A stretch of DNA of 64,000 nt, from positions 62,001-126,000 of the forward strand of contig JAWNGF010000016.1 of NCBI GenBank assembly GCA_037039685.1, read 5' to 3'. Position 1 is the stretch's first letter, and each line of letters starts with the position of its first letter. Origin of the DNA: Ceratobasidium sp. AG-K. Taxonomy: Eukaryota; Basidiomycota; Agaricomycetes; Cantharellales; Ceratobasidiaceae. The notes under the pieces are model-generated. The model was given only the letters and a program-made list of their open reading frames with translations. It was not told the origin of the DNA and made no database searches. Below are positions 50,117 through 61,023 of the stretch, piece after piece. The position numbers were made by a program, and so were the translations under genes.

Positions 50117-50904
50117 AGTTACACTGAGTCGAAAAAGAAATGCACACGTGACCTGGATCAGTGCATATGGACAGCGACGAGCGATAGGGGGTTTGGGTGA
50201 CTTAGCTTCGTTAGTATAACTTGTAGATAACCGGTAATAGTCTATGTATACCAATTTTCATGATGTTCCTAGCCTTTAACGACATTTTAGGGCCGAGATA
50301 CGATCAGAGCGGCTGTGCATTTCTTTTTCGGGTTTGCACTGGTGGGGGATAATCTCGATATGCACTACGGGGCTCTGGTTTTAAAAATTATTAAAATACA
50401 TAAAAAAATTTGCTTATAGTATGTAATGCACTATATGGAATCTGAGATACATTTATTATATACAAAAGCGAGAAAGAAAATGGTAAGCCCAATGTCCATG
50501 CCTACAGAGGTATGAGGCACTTAGCTCATCGGACTTACCATTTTCTTTCTCGCTTTTGTATATAATAAATGTATCTCAGATTCCATATAGTGCATTACAT
50601 ACTATAAGCAAATTTTTTTATGTATTTTAATAATTTTTAAAACCAGAGCCCCGTAGTGCATATCGAGATTATCCCCCACCAGTGCAAACCCGAAAAAGAA
50701 ATGCACAGCCGCTCTGATCGTATCTCGGCCCTAAAATGTCGTTAAAGGCTAGGAACATCATGAAAATTGGTATACATAGACTATTACCGGTTATCTGCAA
50801 GTTATACTAACGAAGCTAAGTCACCCAAACCCCCTATCGCTCGTCGCTGTCCATATGCACTGATCCAGGTCACGTGTGCATTTCTTTTTCGACTCAGTGT
50901 AACT
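50117..50904. repeat. Large near-perfect inverted repeat (378-bp arms, 32-bp spacer)
   Basis: Bases 50117-50494 are repeated in reverse complement at 50527-50904, with only a handful of differences, mostly at the inner end. The symmetry axis is at 50510.5. Each arm is AT-rich, has no coding signal, and contains its own 17-bp inverted pair. No transposase frame and no certain target-site duplication is visible at the ends. It starts 112 bp after the stop of the monooxygenase gene, in the same direction. It could be a foldback or MITE-type element, or an inverted duplication of a solo element. Its transcript would form a long hairpin. Confidence 0.95.
50130..50330. mobile_element. Possible small TIR element inside the left arm
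   Basis: cgaaaaagaaatgcaca at 50130-50146 recurs inverted at 50314-50330, so about 200 bp are bounded by 17-bp inverted repeats. The mirror copy lies in the right arm at about 50691-50891. This looks like a non-autonomous TIR element, but no target duplication is established. Confidence 0.4.
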
Positions 50905-52032
50905 CCACGTAACTGGTCCTTGTGGACGCTCAATTTGGGTAGGTGTCGTTACACCACATATTGCAAGAACGAAAAAGATATTCACACCCGAGGCAGAAAT
51001 AAGGCAACATTTGAGACTCAGGCATTGATCCGGGTACAAGATGCCATACCACACCGCATCTCAAACGTGCAAGTAAGAATGGTCCTGTATAGCACTACTG
51101 AGCCGAATTACATCAGCAAGCTCCGCCGTCAATTGTGAACTCGACAATCCTACGTGATCTACAACTTCTTTGTGTTCTGTGCCTGAAGAGAAAGCCTCGC
51201 CAAGCAGCACATATTTACCTTAGCGGCGGGGAACTTTGCTAGGCTATCGCGCTAGGCCAACAGTGCATGCACTCATCTGATTCACGCCTTTTGGTATTCG
51301 CCCTTGTGCTCTGTATTGAAAGTATACGCTTCTGGATGTTCCTCAGCCGTCGGATAATCACGCTTTACCTCTCGAATCTATTGTATCTACAAGATCTATG
51401 ATCGGAACGTCTTCATGAATCCGCCTCGCAACATGGATTGCCTTTTATTGTCTTCTTCGACAATGGCCCATGGATTTCTTGCTATAAACGGCGCATACCC
51501 TGAGTCCACATCAAAGAGGGGAACAAGGCGGCGATTTCAGCTGCTTGCGCGCGAACCGCGACCCCGAGGTGGACGGTGCCTTCATTATAGGCTCGGCGAC
51601 ACGGTTAAGGAGTAAGCGGGGCCCCGTGACGGTCGATCCACGTGTAGCTGCCAAGGTTAGACGCTTTGCACGAGTACGATAATAGCTCACATTAAGGAAA
51701 AAGTCGCTCATTTCGACTAAAAAGGAAAGGGGCGGTATTTCGCGTTGGCCAGCTGGTCAGATGGCCACACTTGGCGGGCAAGTCGGTTCTAAGACGTTGG
51801 TTGTGTCAGCCTTGACGAACTGTTCGCTTGATATGGCGGACGAAATCGTGTGAGCGGCTGAGGTGGCAGGTATGTGACTTTTTCCGTAGGCTTACTCCTG
51901 GGGGATGGCTCGTTTCAGTCGGTGCATATAAATGACGTGGAAAGCGATAGAGGAGCCCCAGCGACGGTTTTTTGCCCGTCCTTGGTTCCTCTGGTTTTGA
52001 ATCTGCCCGGTTTCTCCATCCTACCCCTCATC
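50905..52032. other. Intergenic, no supported gene
   Basis: About 1.1 kb between the inverted repeat and lipase B. Only short frames without motifs are seen. A sequence at about 50969-50984 (gaacgaaaaagatatt) partly echoes the 17-bp motif of the inverted repeat, so the element may extend to the right. Confidence 0.4.
51927..51932 (+). promoter_or_regulatory. TATA box of lipase B
   Basis: TATAAA lies 106 bp upstream of the lipase B start codon in the right orientation, a position similar to that in lipase A. Confidence 0.5.
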
Positions 52033-53375
52033 ATGCGTTTCATTTCCCTTGCGCTCGGATTTGCGCTCTCTCTTCAGGCTTTGGCAGCCCCCACCCCGCT
52101 GCAACTGGAAGAGCGTGCGGGATCGACTGTCACGCCAGTCAACGCGGCGACTATCGCTTCTTATGCACCCTATGCCAATTTTGTTGCCGCAGCATACTGC
52201 TCGGTGACTACTGCTTGGACATGCAGTATGTCCCGGAACTAATTTACGATGATGTACTCGAACTTATTCCCCCGGGTAGCGGCCTGCAAGAAGATTCCTG
52301 GATTCGTCCCATACGCGACTGGGGGTAACGGAAACAATATACCACTTTGTGAGCCCTCACGATTGGCCCAGGGGATGCGATGGCTGATTTGCACGTAGGG
52401 TACGTTGGATGGTGGCCGGCCGAGTCGTCGGTCGTCGTTGCCCACCAAGGGACGGATCCAACGAAGTTGTATGTCTGTTTATTGGGCAGTTGTCTACGTC
52501 TTCTAAGAAGCCTCTTGTAGTCTCTCGCTCTTGACCGATGCCAACGCTTTCTTCGGCTCTTTGTCTACTACCCTCTTCCCGGGAGTGACCAGCGCCGTAC
52601 AAGTACATTCGGGTTTCAGGGATGCCCATGCGGCTACTGCCACCACTATTCTTGCAGCTGTCAAAACCGTTATTGCTGCCAGGGGGGCGACCAAGGTCAC
52701 CTTAAGTAAGTGTATAAGCTATTCTTCTTGGCTGTACGAGCTAATCGTTCTGAAGCTGGACACTCTCTTGGTGGTGCAATTGCATCCCTCAATGCACTTT
52801 ACCTGAAATTGAATCTACCACCAACAATCGCCATCAAGGCCGTCACGTATGGCCAGCCTCGCGTATGTTTCCTTTTTTATGCCGCAATCAACAAGCTGAC
52901 ATATCCCTCTGCCAGGTCGGAAATCAAGAATGGGCGAACCTTATAGACCAAAAGGTACTGGTCGAATTGTTTTAGTGTAAAATTGGGGAGCTGCTGAGCT
53001 GTAATGTTTCAGGTCACTGACTTTTCGCGTATCACCAACATGGAGGATGAGATCCCCATTGTTCCTGGTGAGTCTACCTTGCTATACTCAGATTCTTGGT
53101 TGTAATTAACACTAGCGGCGTTGGTAGGTCGATTCCTGGGTTACAGGCACTTTAGCGGAGAGAAGCATATCAAGTCCACTGGGGTTTGGAACGCCTGCGC
53201 TGGTACGTGGATTGGCTCCTAACCATGTTCGATGACTCACTTATTATGTAATAAAGCCGGCGATAACACCTCCATCAATTGTAGCACGGGCGCAGTTTCT
53301 GATATCATTCAAGGCAACCTGATAGACCACCTCGGACCATACGAAGGTGTCTGGGTAGGAACTATATTTTGTTAG
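52033..53375 (+). CDS. Secreted class 3 lipase (paralogue B)
   Basis: A roughly ten-exon paralogue of lipase A, in opposite orientation and about 12 kb away. The start at 52033 is chosen because it opens a signal peptide (MRFISLALGFALSLQALAAP); an upstream in-frame ATG would bury it. Segments parallel lipase A: IASYAPYANFVAAAYC, IPGFVPYATGGNG, VVVAHQGTDP, VQVHSGFRDAHAA and the elbow GHSLGGAIASLNALYLKL. Then come VTYGQPR, VTDFSRITNMEDEIPIVP (Asp) and FLGYRHFSGEKHI. The end NLIDHLGPYEGVWVGTIFC carries the probable His. All triad residues are present. The pair looks like a local duplication. Confidence 0.92.
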
Positions 53376-53613
53376 ATTCCGGGCCTCATAGTCACGTGAG
53401 CGCAAAAGAGAAGGAGTGCAGCATGTATGCGCCCGAACAACTTACATTCGTGCACGTGTATTTCGTTTATTTGGGTTTACGAGCTGGATATGAAGATACT
53501 GTCAAAAATGCATCATATGTGCGCCAGTCAATCGTGGGAGGTGGACAAGCTGAGTGGATACAAAATTGTACTCTGTACAGTGAAACCCCGCCGACGCCCA
53601 CGGCCACCTAAGG

Positions 53614-56600
53614 CTACTGGTCGATGTGTATGAATGGTACCCAACGCTCAAATGAGTCTTCTCCGACCTGATTTCGAAGACGCATGACTGCCCTATGAAG
53701 TGCCCTGGAAGCTCCCGTATAATCCTTCCTTCCGTCTCCTAAGAGATCTGCATAAACTTGCCCTGCGATTTCTGGACCATCAGCATCAAAAATCGACCAC
53801 ATCGTTGCAATCACGCTTGGGTAACCAGCCACCATGATTCCAGCTGCCAAATGTACCACCTCATCTGGTAGTCTCTCGTCACCGGTCGCCGTTTGACACG
53901 CAGATAAAAATGCGAGACCTTTGTTCTTGAATGCGCGCTTGGTAATCGCAGAAAGTACGAGATCCCCATCATGCAAATGGAAAGCGCTTTTTCCGGGGTC
54001 AGCTTGATTCTGGCTTGCGTGGCATGCTAGATGCACCCAGTCACACTCTTCCATGGCGTCCAGCACCGCATCCACCGTTGCTTTACTACCGTCAAGCTGT
54101 AGGTATCGACCTGGTTCGAGGTGTGCTTTAATGATTTCCAGTTCTTTCACAGTATTGGGCAGATCACCAAGGCCCTTTGTATGTTCCTGTCCAACTGCTA
54201 GGACCTTGACACAAGAGCTCGGAGCTTGGGACTGGCATGAAAGGAGGGCGCGTAGAGTCGGTGTGTAAGAGGAGACGACGAGGTCAAAAGCATTGGGCTG
54301 CAAGCCATCATAGCAACCGGCGGCGTGGAGAGGGAGGAAAGAGATGTCCCCAGTGGTACACCAAGTCACATGTGGCAATGTATCAGCGAGCGATGTGTAC
54401 TGAATCCGTATGATGAGCAACAACAACAGCATAGGCGCAAGGTAACTTACTTTACACCCAAGGAAATCCAACACTGGCTTTACTATCCCAGACCAAAGAG
54501 TTGCAAGCATCTGTTTGAATCGCTCTGCGGGCTTTATTAAGCGATTACGCCTCGTGAAGCCGCCTGCCCTGGACCCTCGGTACCCAACTAACAACGATAG
54601 TTGCGCGCGCGCGTCAAGAGCTTTCTTCGGCGAGAAATCCTCCAGTGGGATGTGCGCAATATCCTGCATATTTGGTAATATAATGAGCGCGTCACAGCGG
54701 ATTGAATGAATATTGACGACAACGATGGGTCCGTTTTGAGCTGCAGTCTTAAGTATACTTGCTCTAAGGGGACGCATGAAATCCTGGAATGCAGTAATTT
54801 TGCGGGCCGCGCCTATCAATCTATTCCATTCGGATGCAAGGCGACGATGGCGTTGTGCGTCTTGCTCGGGGGTCGTGTCCGATGTTCCCGGCAGATATTC
54901 CAAATACGACCGTGAGCTAGCATGCTCGAGTGCGCTACCTACTTCTTGAAGTTGTCTAGCAAGTGCGGGATCAACTGCGGAGAGTTTGTCGAATGGAGTG
55001 CGGAGTTGAAGGATTTGGTTCCAGACAACTGTCCGTCCTTCTTCCAGCCATTCAAGCGCGCAATCGTAGTCTTGATGTGAGATTGCCGCGGAAGCTGCCT
55101 CCATGACGAGGCCACGGGCTCTCGCTAGATGCTTGTACCGTCGATCAACCGTGGTCCCAAGCCAAACAAGCTGTGGTATCAACTCAATAGTCCGTCGGTA
55201 CCCTGCCAGAGGCGAGATGCCAAGTAGAAGGGAAGTCTGGGCCCATAGACGTGCCGCATCAAATCGCACGCTCGAGTCGCCGACATCAAACTGCGATGCT
55301 TGCTGAAACGAAACGTTGGCGATCAACAAGTCTGGGGGACTTTTTTGATCCTGGAAACGATACATGTAAATTTTCCCTAATTCTGTGAGAAGGGGAATCC
55401 TGTCAACATGATCATCCGGAAGAAGAAATACCGCCTGGCGTTGGCACTTCAACGCTTCCTCGAGATCTGTGAGTTCTTTGAGACGTAAGAACCGAGATGA
55501 ATAAGAATTTGCAAGGGTGTGGAGGAAACCCGGCCTTTTTGGATGAGCCTCAGGAGTGAGCGAAACAGACTGGAGATGGTGATCGACCGCTTTTTCTATG
55601 TCTCCGACCTCCCCCTGAAGATCAAACCGACACCGGTATGAATCCCCAAGATATGATTCGTAGATTGCTTTTTCTGCATGATCATTAGGTATAAGCGAAG
55701 TGGCTTGAGTTTGATAGTTTATCGCTTGTTCTAAGTCGGAAGGATTTTGGAGAGCCAAGAACCGAAGTCGGTAAGTGTTTCCGAGACTGCCGAACAAGCG
55801 TGGATTTTGCGCATGACCGCTGGGAGTGAGCTGCACAGCATGTTTAATGGCAGCTATTGCTTTGTCAAGATCTGGTAGTTCTTCAATGTGTTCGTATCGA
55901 ATCATATATGATGCGCCGAGGTTGTCAAGCAGGCTAGGTTTGTCGGCATGACCATTTGGGGTGAGATCCACAGCTTGGAGCTGGTAGTTTACAGCCTTAT
56001 CGATATCTTCGAGCTCCCTTAAACGCTGAAATCGGCATCTATGTAAAATCCCAAGGTTGTAGAGCCGGACTGGCTTATCTGCATGATCATCAGGAGTGAG
56101 GCGTACTGCCTGGAGAAAACAATTCATGGATTTGTGGAGATCCGCAAGTTCCCCAATTCGCTCGAACCTAGCATCCCATGTTGCTGCTAGGTTGTTGAAT
56201 AGGCGGGGCTTCATTGCGTGGTTGTCCGGTGTGAGCGAAACAGCTTGATTCTGACATTCGACCGCCTTTTCAACATCGTCAAGCCTCCCTAAGCGCACGA
56301 ATAAACTTGTGTATGCGTTTCCAAGATGGCCGAGGATCTCTGGCTTGGCTGAATGACCTTCAGGTATTAGGCGCATAGCCCGAGTGAAATACTCTACGGC
56401 TTGTTGAAGATCTTCAACGTCACCGAGACTTTCGAATCGAGCAAGATGTGAGATCCCAAGATTGACCAGAGGGCTGTGGTCGGTATGGCAAAGAAGCGCA
56501 GCCTGGCGCAAATGTTTTATCGCTTGCTGAATGTCGACCAGCTCACCGAGGTGCTCGAATCGGCATCGATAGGTGTTTCCGAGGTTATTTAGTACATCTG

Positions 56601-57225
56601 AATGGACTTCCGAATCTCCAAGACTGATTAGCATAGCCTGAGTTTGCAAATCTATTGCCTTTTCAACGTCTTGAATATCTCCAAAGTTCTTGAACCGAAC
56701 ATTGTACAATGTCCCTAGGCTGGCAAGGTGCTTCGCCCGATTCTCGTGGCCGGCCGGAGTCAGTGCTAAGCCTCGGGTGTCATATTCTATCGCTCTTTCG
56801 AGGTCAAAACGATCCCCCGCCCGCTCAAATCGGCTACTGTATGCGCCTCCAAGTTTGAATATAACGGATAGCTTTTCCACACGATCTTCAGGAATATCTG
56901 GTACCGCCCGACTTAGACAGTCAATACACTTATTGAGGTCCTCTGGGTCGTTGAGAAGATCATGTCGAATCCCGTAGGCCATTCCAAGGTTGGTAAGCCA
57001 AAATGGTCGGTCAGGATCACTGGCAGGTGTATGCCGCACAGCTTGCAGGTGTCGATTTATGCCCTTGTTGAGATCCGGAACCTGTCCTAGGATCTGGAAT
57101 CGGCAAATATGGGAGGATCCGAGATTGGTAAGCAGACCCGGTTTGGATATGTGGCTATCCGGGGTGAGCAATACAGAAAAATGCTGGCAGAGTATGGCAT
57201 TTTCCAGGTCTACCAGGCGACCCAA
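53614..57225 (-). CDS. TPR-CHAT protein (caspase-like peptidase domain)
   Basis: A 1203-codon open frame with no break. Residues about 1-650 are around thirteen tandem TPR-like units of about 44 residues, each of the form NLG...R(F/Y)...L.DL.KAI...AV.LTP..H. A linker follows (LEEGRTVVWNQILQLRTPFD, CHAT-associated). The C-terminal 350 residues are a CHAT domain with the caspase-type dyad: His1069 in HLACHASQ and Cys1110 in LSACQTATG. A 51-nt stretch at 54400-54450 has GTAAGT and CAG ends and keeps the frame, and is probably an intron. The first Met lies inside a TPR, and coding potential continues upstream to about 57300, so the true start is probably in another exon. Such proteins are expanded in Agaricomycetes; a self-recognition or cell-death role is inference. 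Confidence 0.85.
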   Translation of the reverse strand: MGRLVDLENAILCQHFSVLLTPDSHISKPGLLTNLGSSHICRFQILGQVPDLNKGINRHLQAVRHTPASDPDRPFWLTNLGMAYGIRHDLLNDPEDLNKCIDCLSRAVPDIPEDRVEKLSVIFKLGGAYSSRFERAGDRFDLERAIEYDTRGLALTPAGHENRAKHLASLGTLYNVRFKNFGDIQDVEKAIDLQTQAMLISLGDSEVHSDVLNNLGNTYRCRFEHLGELVDIQQAIKHLRQAALLCHTDHSPLVNLGISHLARFESLGDVEDLQQAVEYFTRAMRLIPEGHSAKPEILGHLGNAYTSLFVRLGRLDDVEKAVECQNQAVSLTPDNHAMKPRLFNNLAATWDARFERIGELADLHKSMNCFLQAVRLTPDDHADKPVRLYNLGILHRCRFQRLRELEDIDKAVNYQLQAVDLTPNGHADKPSLLDNLGASYMIRYEHIEELPDLDKAIAAIKHAVQLTPSGHAQNPRLFGSLGNTYRLRFLALQNPSDLEQAINYQTQATSLIPNDHAEKAIYESYLGDSYRCRFDLQGEVGDIEKAVDHHLQSVSLTPEAHPKRPGFLHTLANSYSSRFLRLKELTDLEEALKCQRQAVFLLPDDHVDRIPLLTELGKIYMYRFQDQKSPPDLLIANVSFQQASQFDVGDSSVRFDAARLWAQTSLLLGISPLAGYRRTIELIPQLVWLGTTVDRRYKHLARARGLVMEAASAAISHQDYDCALEWLEEGRTVVWNQILQLRTPFDKLSAVDPALARQLQEVGSALEHASSRSYLEYLPGTSDTTPEQDAQRHRRLASEWNRLIGAARKITAFQDFMRPLRASILKTAAQNGPIVVVNIHSIRCDALIILPNMQDIAHIPLEDFSPKKALDARAQLSLLVGYRGSRAGGFTRRNRLIKPAERFKQMLATLWSGIVKPVLDFLGCKVSYLAPMLLLLLIIRIQYTSLADTLPHVTWCTTGDISFLPLHAAGCYDGLQPNAFDLVVSSYTPTLRALLSCQSQAPSSCVKVLAVGQEHTKGLGDLPNTVKELEIIKAHLEPGRYLQLDGSKATVDAVLDAMEECDWVHLACHASQNQADPGKSAFHLHDGDLVLSAITKRAFKNKGLAFLSACQTATGDERLPDEVVHLAAGIMVAGYPSVIATMWSIFDADGPEIAGQVYADLLGDGRKDYTGASRALHRAVMRLRNQVGEDSFERWVPFIHIDQ

Positions 57226-58570
57226 CAGCGTGAACCGAAGCGATAGTTGAAGCCCAAGCTTGAATAAAAGCCGGTGGGATAAATGCCTTTGCAGAGCGAG
57301 AATAAAAATAGTTCAGCATTACAGTTCTCGTCTTTGCTATCCGGGCTTCGGGCTCACATTTCTCCGTCCACCTCTTCACCTGGCCGTTGTTCGTCTTTTT
57401 GTAAGCTTTTCAATGTGCTCATCGGTGGGAAGAGGACTTCGATAAGTTGATGACTGCCGTTAGCTAACTTGTTTCTCGCTGCCTTTGTCGTTGATAACTC
57501 AGTACGCGTCGCAAGAGAACAGCCCATGCAGTAAATACCAATTGGGTTATAAGTTTAATTGGTTCAACCTTTACGATGGTTTGGTAATTATGATTGGGTT
57601 TGATAGACCGAGAATACGACGAATCGTGTCGATGTGCGGTATTGAGTCGAATGGATGTCGAGTGTTACTCCACCGCTAAGGCGCTCCAAGAGAAAGCAAA
57701 GAGGGGTCCTCTATATCCTACATGCCTTCGCCCAGCACTTCATATACACGCGCATTGACGCCGAGCCGAGACCCTCCATTATCCGACTGGAACGTCTCGA
57801 TCAACACCGCACGGATTGAAACTCAGCATCCAGGGCTCAGTACAAACAATGGATCATCTATGTGCTATTTTTAGCTGAAGCCCAACCGAAGCAACTCCTA
57901 GTCCCGATAAGACCTAGAATGTAGATCACGGGTAATATTCACTTGTAGGCTACCTTGTTGCCCTTTTTTGAAGGTCTTAATATGAGCTCCAGGTCTGATC
58001 CAATAGATACTCTCCTATTCGGCTTTCATCTGGCTGCTCTTTCCATAGAACACATATATTTGACCCTATTCAACACAACGTCCTTTAGCGGTGTACGCGC
58101 ATATATGCGCTCAAGGGAGTGAATTCGCCGCTCACTTTCCCAAGTAGTTAAAGGTGGGCCCGGGCTGAGTAACAGGTACAAACACTCAATAACTACTACA
58201 CCCGTGTACTCACGAATTAATACTTAAAGGGATCTTAGACATTATACCATGCCTTATGGCTCATACTTACAATTATCTACCCCTGCAACAAATCCCACAC
58301 GACTCAGCTTTGGTTGTGCTTCGGAGCCTGCGGAGTCGCACGACCCCTTAGAATAATAAGGTCCAGAGGACGTCCAATTGCGCCACGTGAGACTCAGCTG
58401 GTCTGCGATCCATTTCGATACATTCGGTCCTCCACTTCCGTTAGTGCGATTACCACCTCATGCGAATCAATGGTCAGTCATATAATCGCACTAATAAGAG
58501 TGGTAGTTACAAAACGCAGAGAAATGACACAGAAAAGAGGCGCTATTTTGCCTACCCTACATATTTAATG
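57226..58570. other. Intergenic, probably with the 5' end of the TPR-CHAT gene
   Basis: The first 80 bp still read as TPR sequence on the minus strand (HLSHRLLFKLGLQLSLRF), then an in-frame stop appears, with an AG acceptor candidate near 57290. A short upstream exon may lie at about 57300-57380. The rest has no supported gene. Confidence 0.45.
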
Positions 58571-61023
58571 CTAGTTCCTATGCCCGCGCCTCCAAGAGCG
58601 GCTATTGAGTCCACGCGAATTGGAGTCGGAAGGGTACGCCCAGACACTCTGGTCAGTGCCTTGTTTAGAGGCCGGAACCGCGGCTGGCCTTGGTATCGCC
58701 CGGGGCGCATGCGATGTAGTGAAACCTGGTAACAAACTGGGAGCTGTGGGTTGTCTCAAGGGCGTCACACGGGACTTGCTCGAATGTTCGCCTAGTAGAG
58801 TTGATTTCGACGGGCTAGCTGACTCCGGAGCGGGATCCTGCCCCAAGTCCAATGGATATCTAGGCTGCGAGAAGGAATGAGAGAAACTAGTATTCTCATT
58901 ACGTCGGAGGGCGGGAGTCACATCCTCCAACTCTCCTCCAGACGGCACGACCAGCTGGGACATGTCTGTATCCAATGGCGTTTCCAATGGTCGACGGAGG
59001 CGAGATGTGAACAATTGAGCTGCAAACACCTGGTCTGATTCGTAGTCCGGAAGCGGAGTGGCATTTGACACCGGCGTCGCTGTGAGCTGGCTCCGAGCGT
59101 AACGTCCAGACGGCCAGCTATATGATTCACCTTCAGGCCTCGGAGGAAGAGCGCCCGGAGGTACCGATAGGTTCTCACCCGGGTTTATGGAGTCCGTTCC
59201 AGAGTCGTCGGCACCGAGATCGTGGATCATAGTCGAATCGGAGTTTCGGATGGTTTGATCTTCATAGTCCACATCCGAGTTGACCGCGATTGTCCGAGTG
59301 TCCGTATCAGGGGTAGGTGGTTGTGCTATAGTGGAGAGCACCTCCATATCGCGATCGTCCTCGCCCCAAGCATCGCACGACCAAGGAGCACGCGATTCGG
59401 GTACCAGCGTGGAGAGTAGCCTGGGCGGGTGAGCGGCAGAATCTTCGAAGGCATTGATCTCTCGAGTAATGTCCTGAGGGGATAGCTTGGCCCCTTGCTG
59501 ATGGGAAAATTCAGAGTCAAAATGGTCTGCGCCGTTGGGTTCCCTCGACAGGTCAGGCGTTTCGGGGTCGCTGAGTATGGGACTCGTCGAGCCGGAGAGT
59601 TGGCTCGCATTTGATATGGACTGGTCGAGCGGTTCCAAGACATCAAGATTCGGCCTTCGGAGTATCAGAGGAACTGATCGAGTAACAGCAGGATTGGCGA
59701 TATGGGTTTCCCGATTCATTCCAACAGAGGTTACCGTTAGAGTGGTAGCTGGAATAAGCATACTGTCCGACATCATGTTTGGTGCGACATAGCCCGCCAC
59801 AAGTGCTCCACTCTTTTCGATCCAAGGTAGGGCAGGTGTTGAGTCTATATGCGCTCGGGTCAGCTACACCTCATGGTATTTCATCGAGAATCGACTAGCC
59901 TTCACCACGAATCATGAGAGTGGATGATTTAAATTGCTTCAACGATTCTATGGGCTTCTGACCCCCGTTGAGCACACGACAGTCATCAAGGGTGGCCTCA
60001 TTCAAATGTGGGACATCAGGAAGAATGAGACGAGAATCTGTCGTAACGACCGTTGGCCACCGCAGAGAGGAGGCTGTATTGCAAATGGTTAACAAATGGA
60101 TGATCAGACCCCAACACGGGAGGACTCACCAGCTTGGACCTCGCACGAGTTAAAGAGTGGGCTGAAGCCAGAGCGGCCGAAAAATCGACTACAAAAAATC
60201 GAGTGGTTATCATTTAGGGGATTAGATCTTGAAGTGGGGCAGAAAAGCAACACTCACATCGCCTTTGGGTCAGTATCCGCACTATCAACAGCCAGTCCTG
60301 TGTTCGACTCGACAAAGTGGACTTCCTTGAGGGGTCGATTCCCGGGGTTAACCGAATCAAATTTCCTCTGAATGTTTTCTAGCCTTCGCCATAGGTAGAC
60401 TGTCCGCATAGGTGGTCGCTTCATTTGAATCGGAGTGGACTACAAGATACATACCTAACAAGAGCACCATACCACCAAACGATACGAATACGACGAGGTT
60501 GTTGACGTAAGCTTGGTGAGAATAGGAGCACTCCGAGAAGGTCGCATTGAAAGCAGCGGCAGGGAAAGTAGGGGCGGGTACTTCGCACATATCGGAAAGT
60601 CTTGGTGTTTGCTTGGTGACAGTTCCTCGAGGTTGGACGAGGGATATTGTTGACGTGTTCGAAGCCGACCCCGAGATTAGCCTTGTCCAATAAACAGCCA
60701 ATTTACGTGTGGGAGATCGAGCCACACGCATGCGACGGCGAATAACACTTTTGAGGTCTTCCAACGCATTCCATACCATCGGTCTGGGTAGTACGTCAGC
60801 TACCAAAGGAAAGTGAGACTCATGTTACACATACCTAGTGACAAAACCAGATTCGTTTGAATAAATTAAGTATATAATCATACGGCGCAGCAGTAAGCAG
60901 GTGCTTTGACCAGTTAGTGACTATTGGTACTCACCGGAAGACTGGGTTATCATATTGACCCAGGAAAACGAACTGGATGTAGGTTGCCACTACCGCAACG
61001 ACGGTGGGTAGAGCGAAGAACAT
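58571..61023 (-). CDS. Membrane protein with long disordered acidic tail, unknown
   Basis: A multi-exon gene. A first exon reads MFFALPTVVAVVATYIQFVF with LGQYDNPVF and a GTGAGT donor. After an intron comes DVLPRPMVWNALEDLKSVIR with RRRMRVARSPTRKLAVYW, a Ser/Thr-rich stretch, and a second helix AYVNNLVVFVSFGGMVLLL. Later exons give RKFDSVNPGNRPLKEVHFVE, WPTVVTTDSRLILPDVPHLN and DSTPALPWIEKSGALVAGYV, leading into a 400-codon exon (58571-about 59800). That exon is Ser, Pro, Asp and Glu-rich and looks disordered throughout, ending SWRRGHRN. Two helices around an extracellular-like loop with two Cys suggest a plasma membrane sensor-like or scaffold protein, but no family is recognised and the join near 60440 is unresolved. 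Confidence 0.6.

Noticed and set aside
50254..50767. Two identical short frames starting MVYIDYYRL at both ends of the inverted repeat
   Set aside because: They exist in mirror image only because of the inverted repeat; no motif supports coding.
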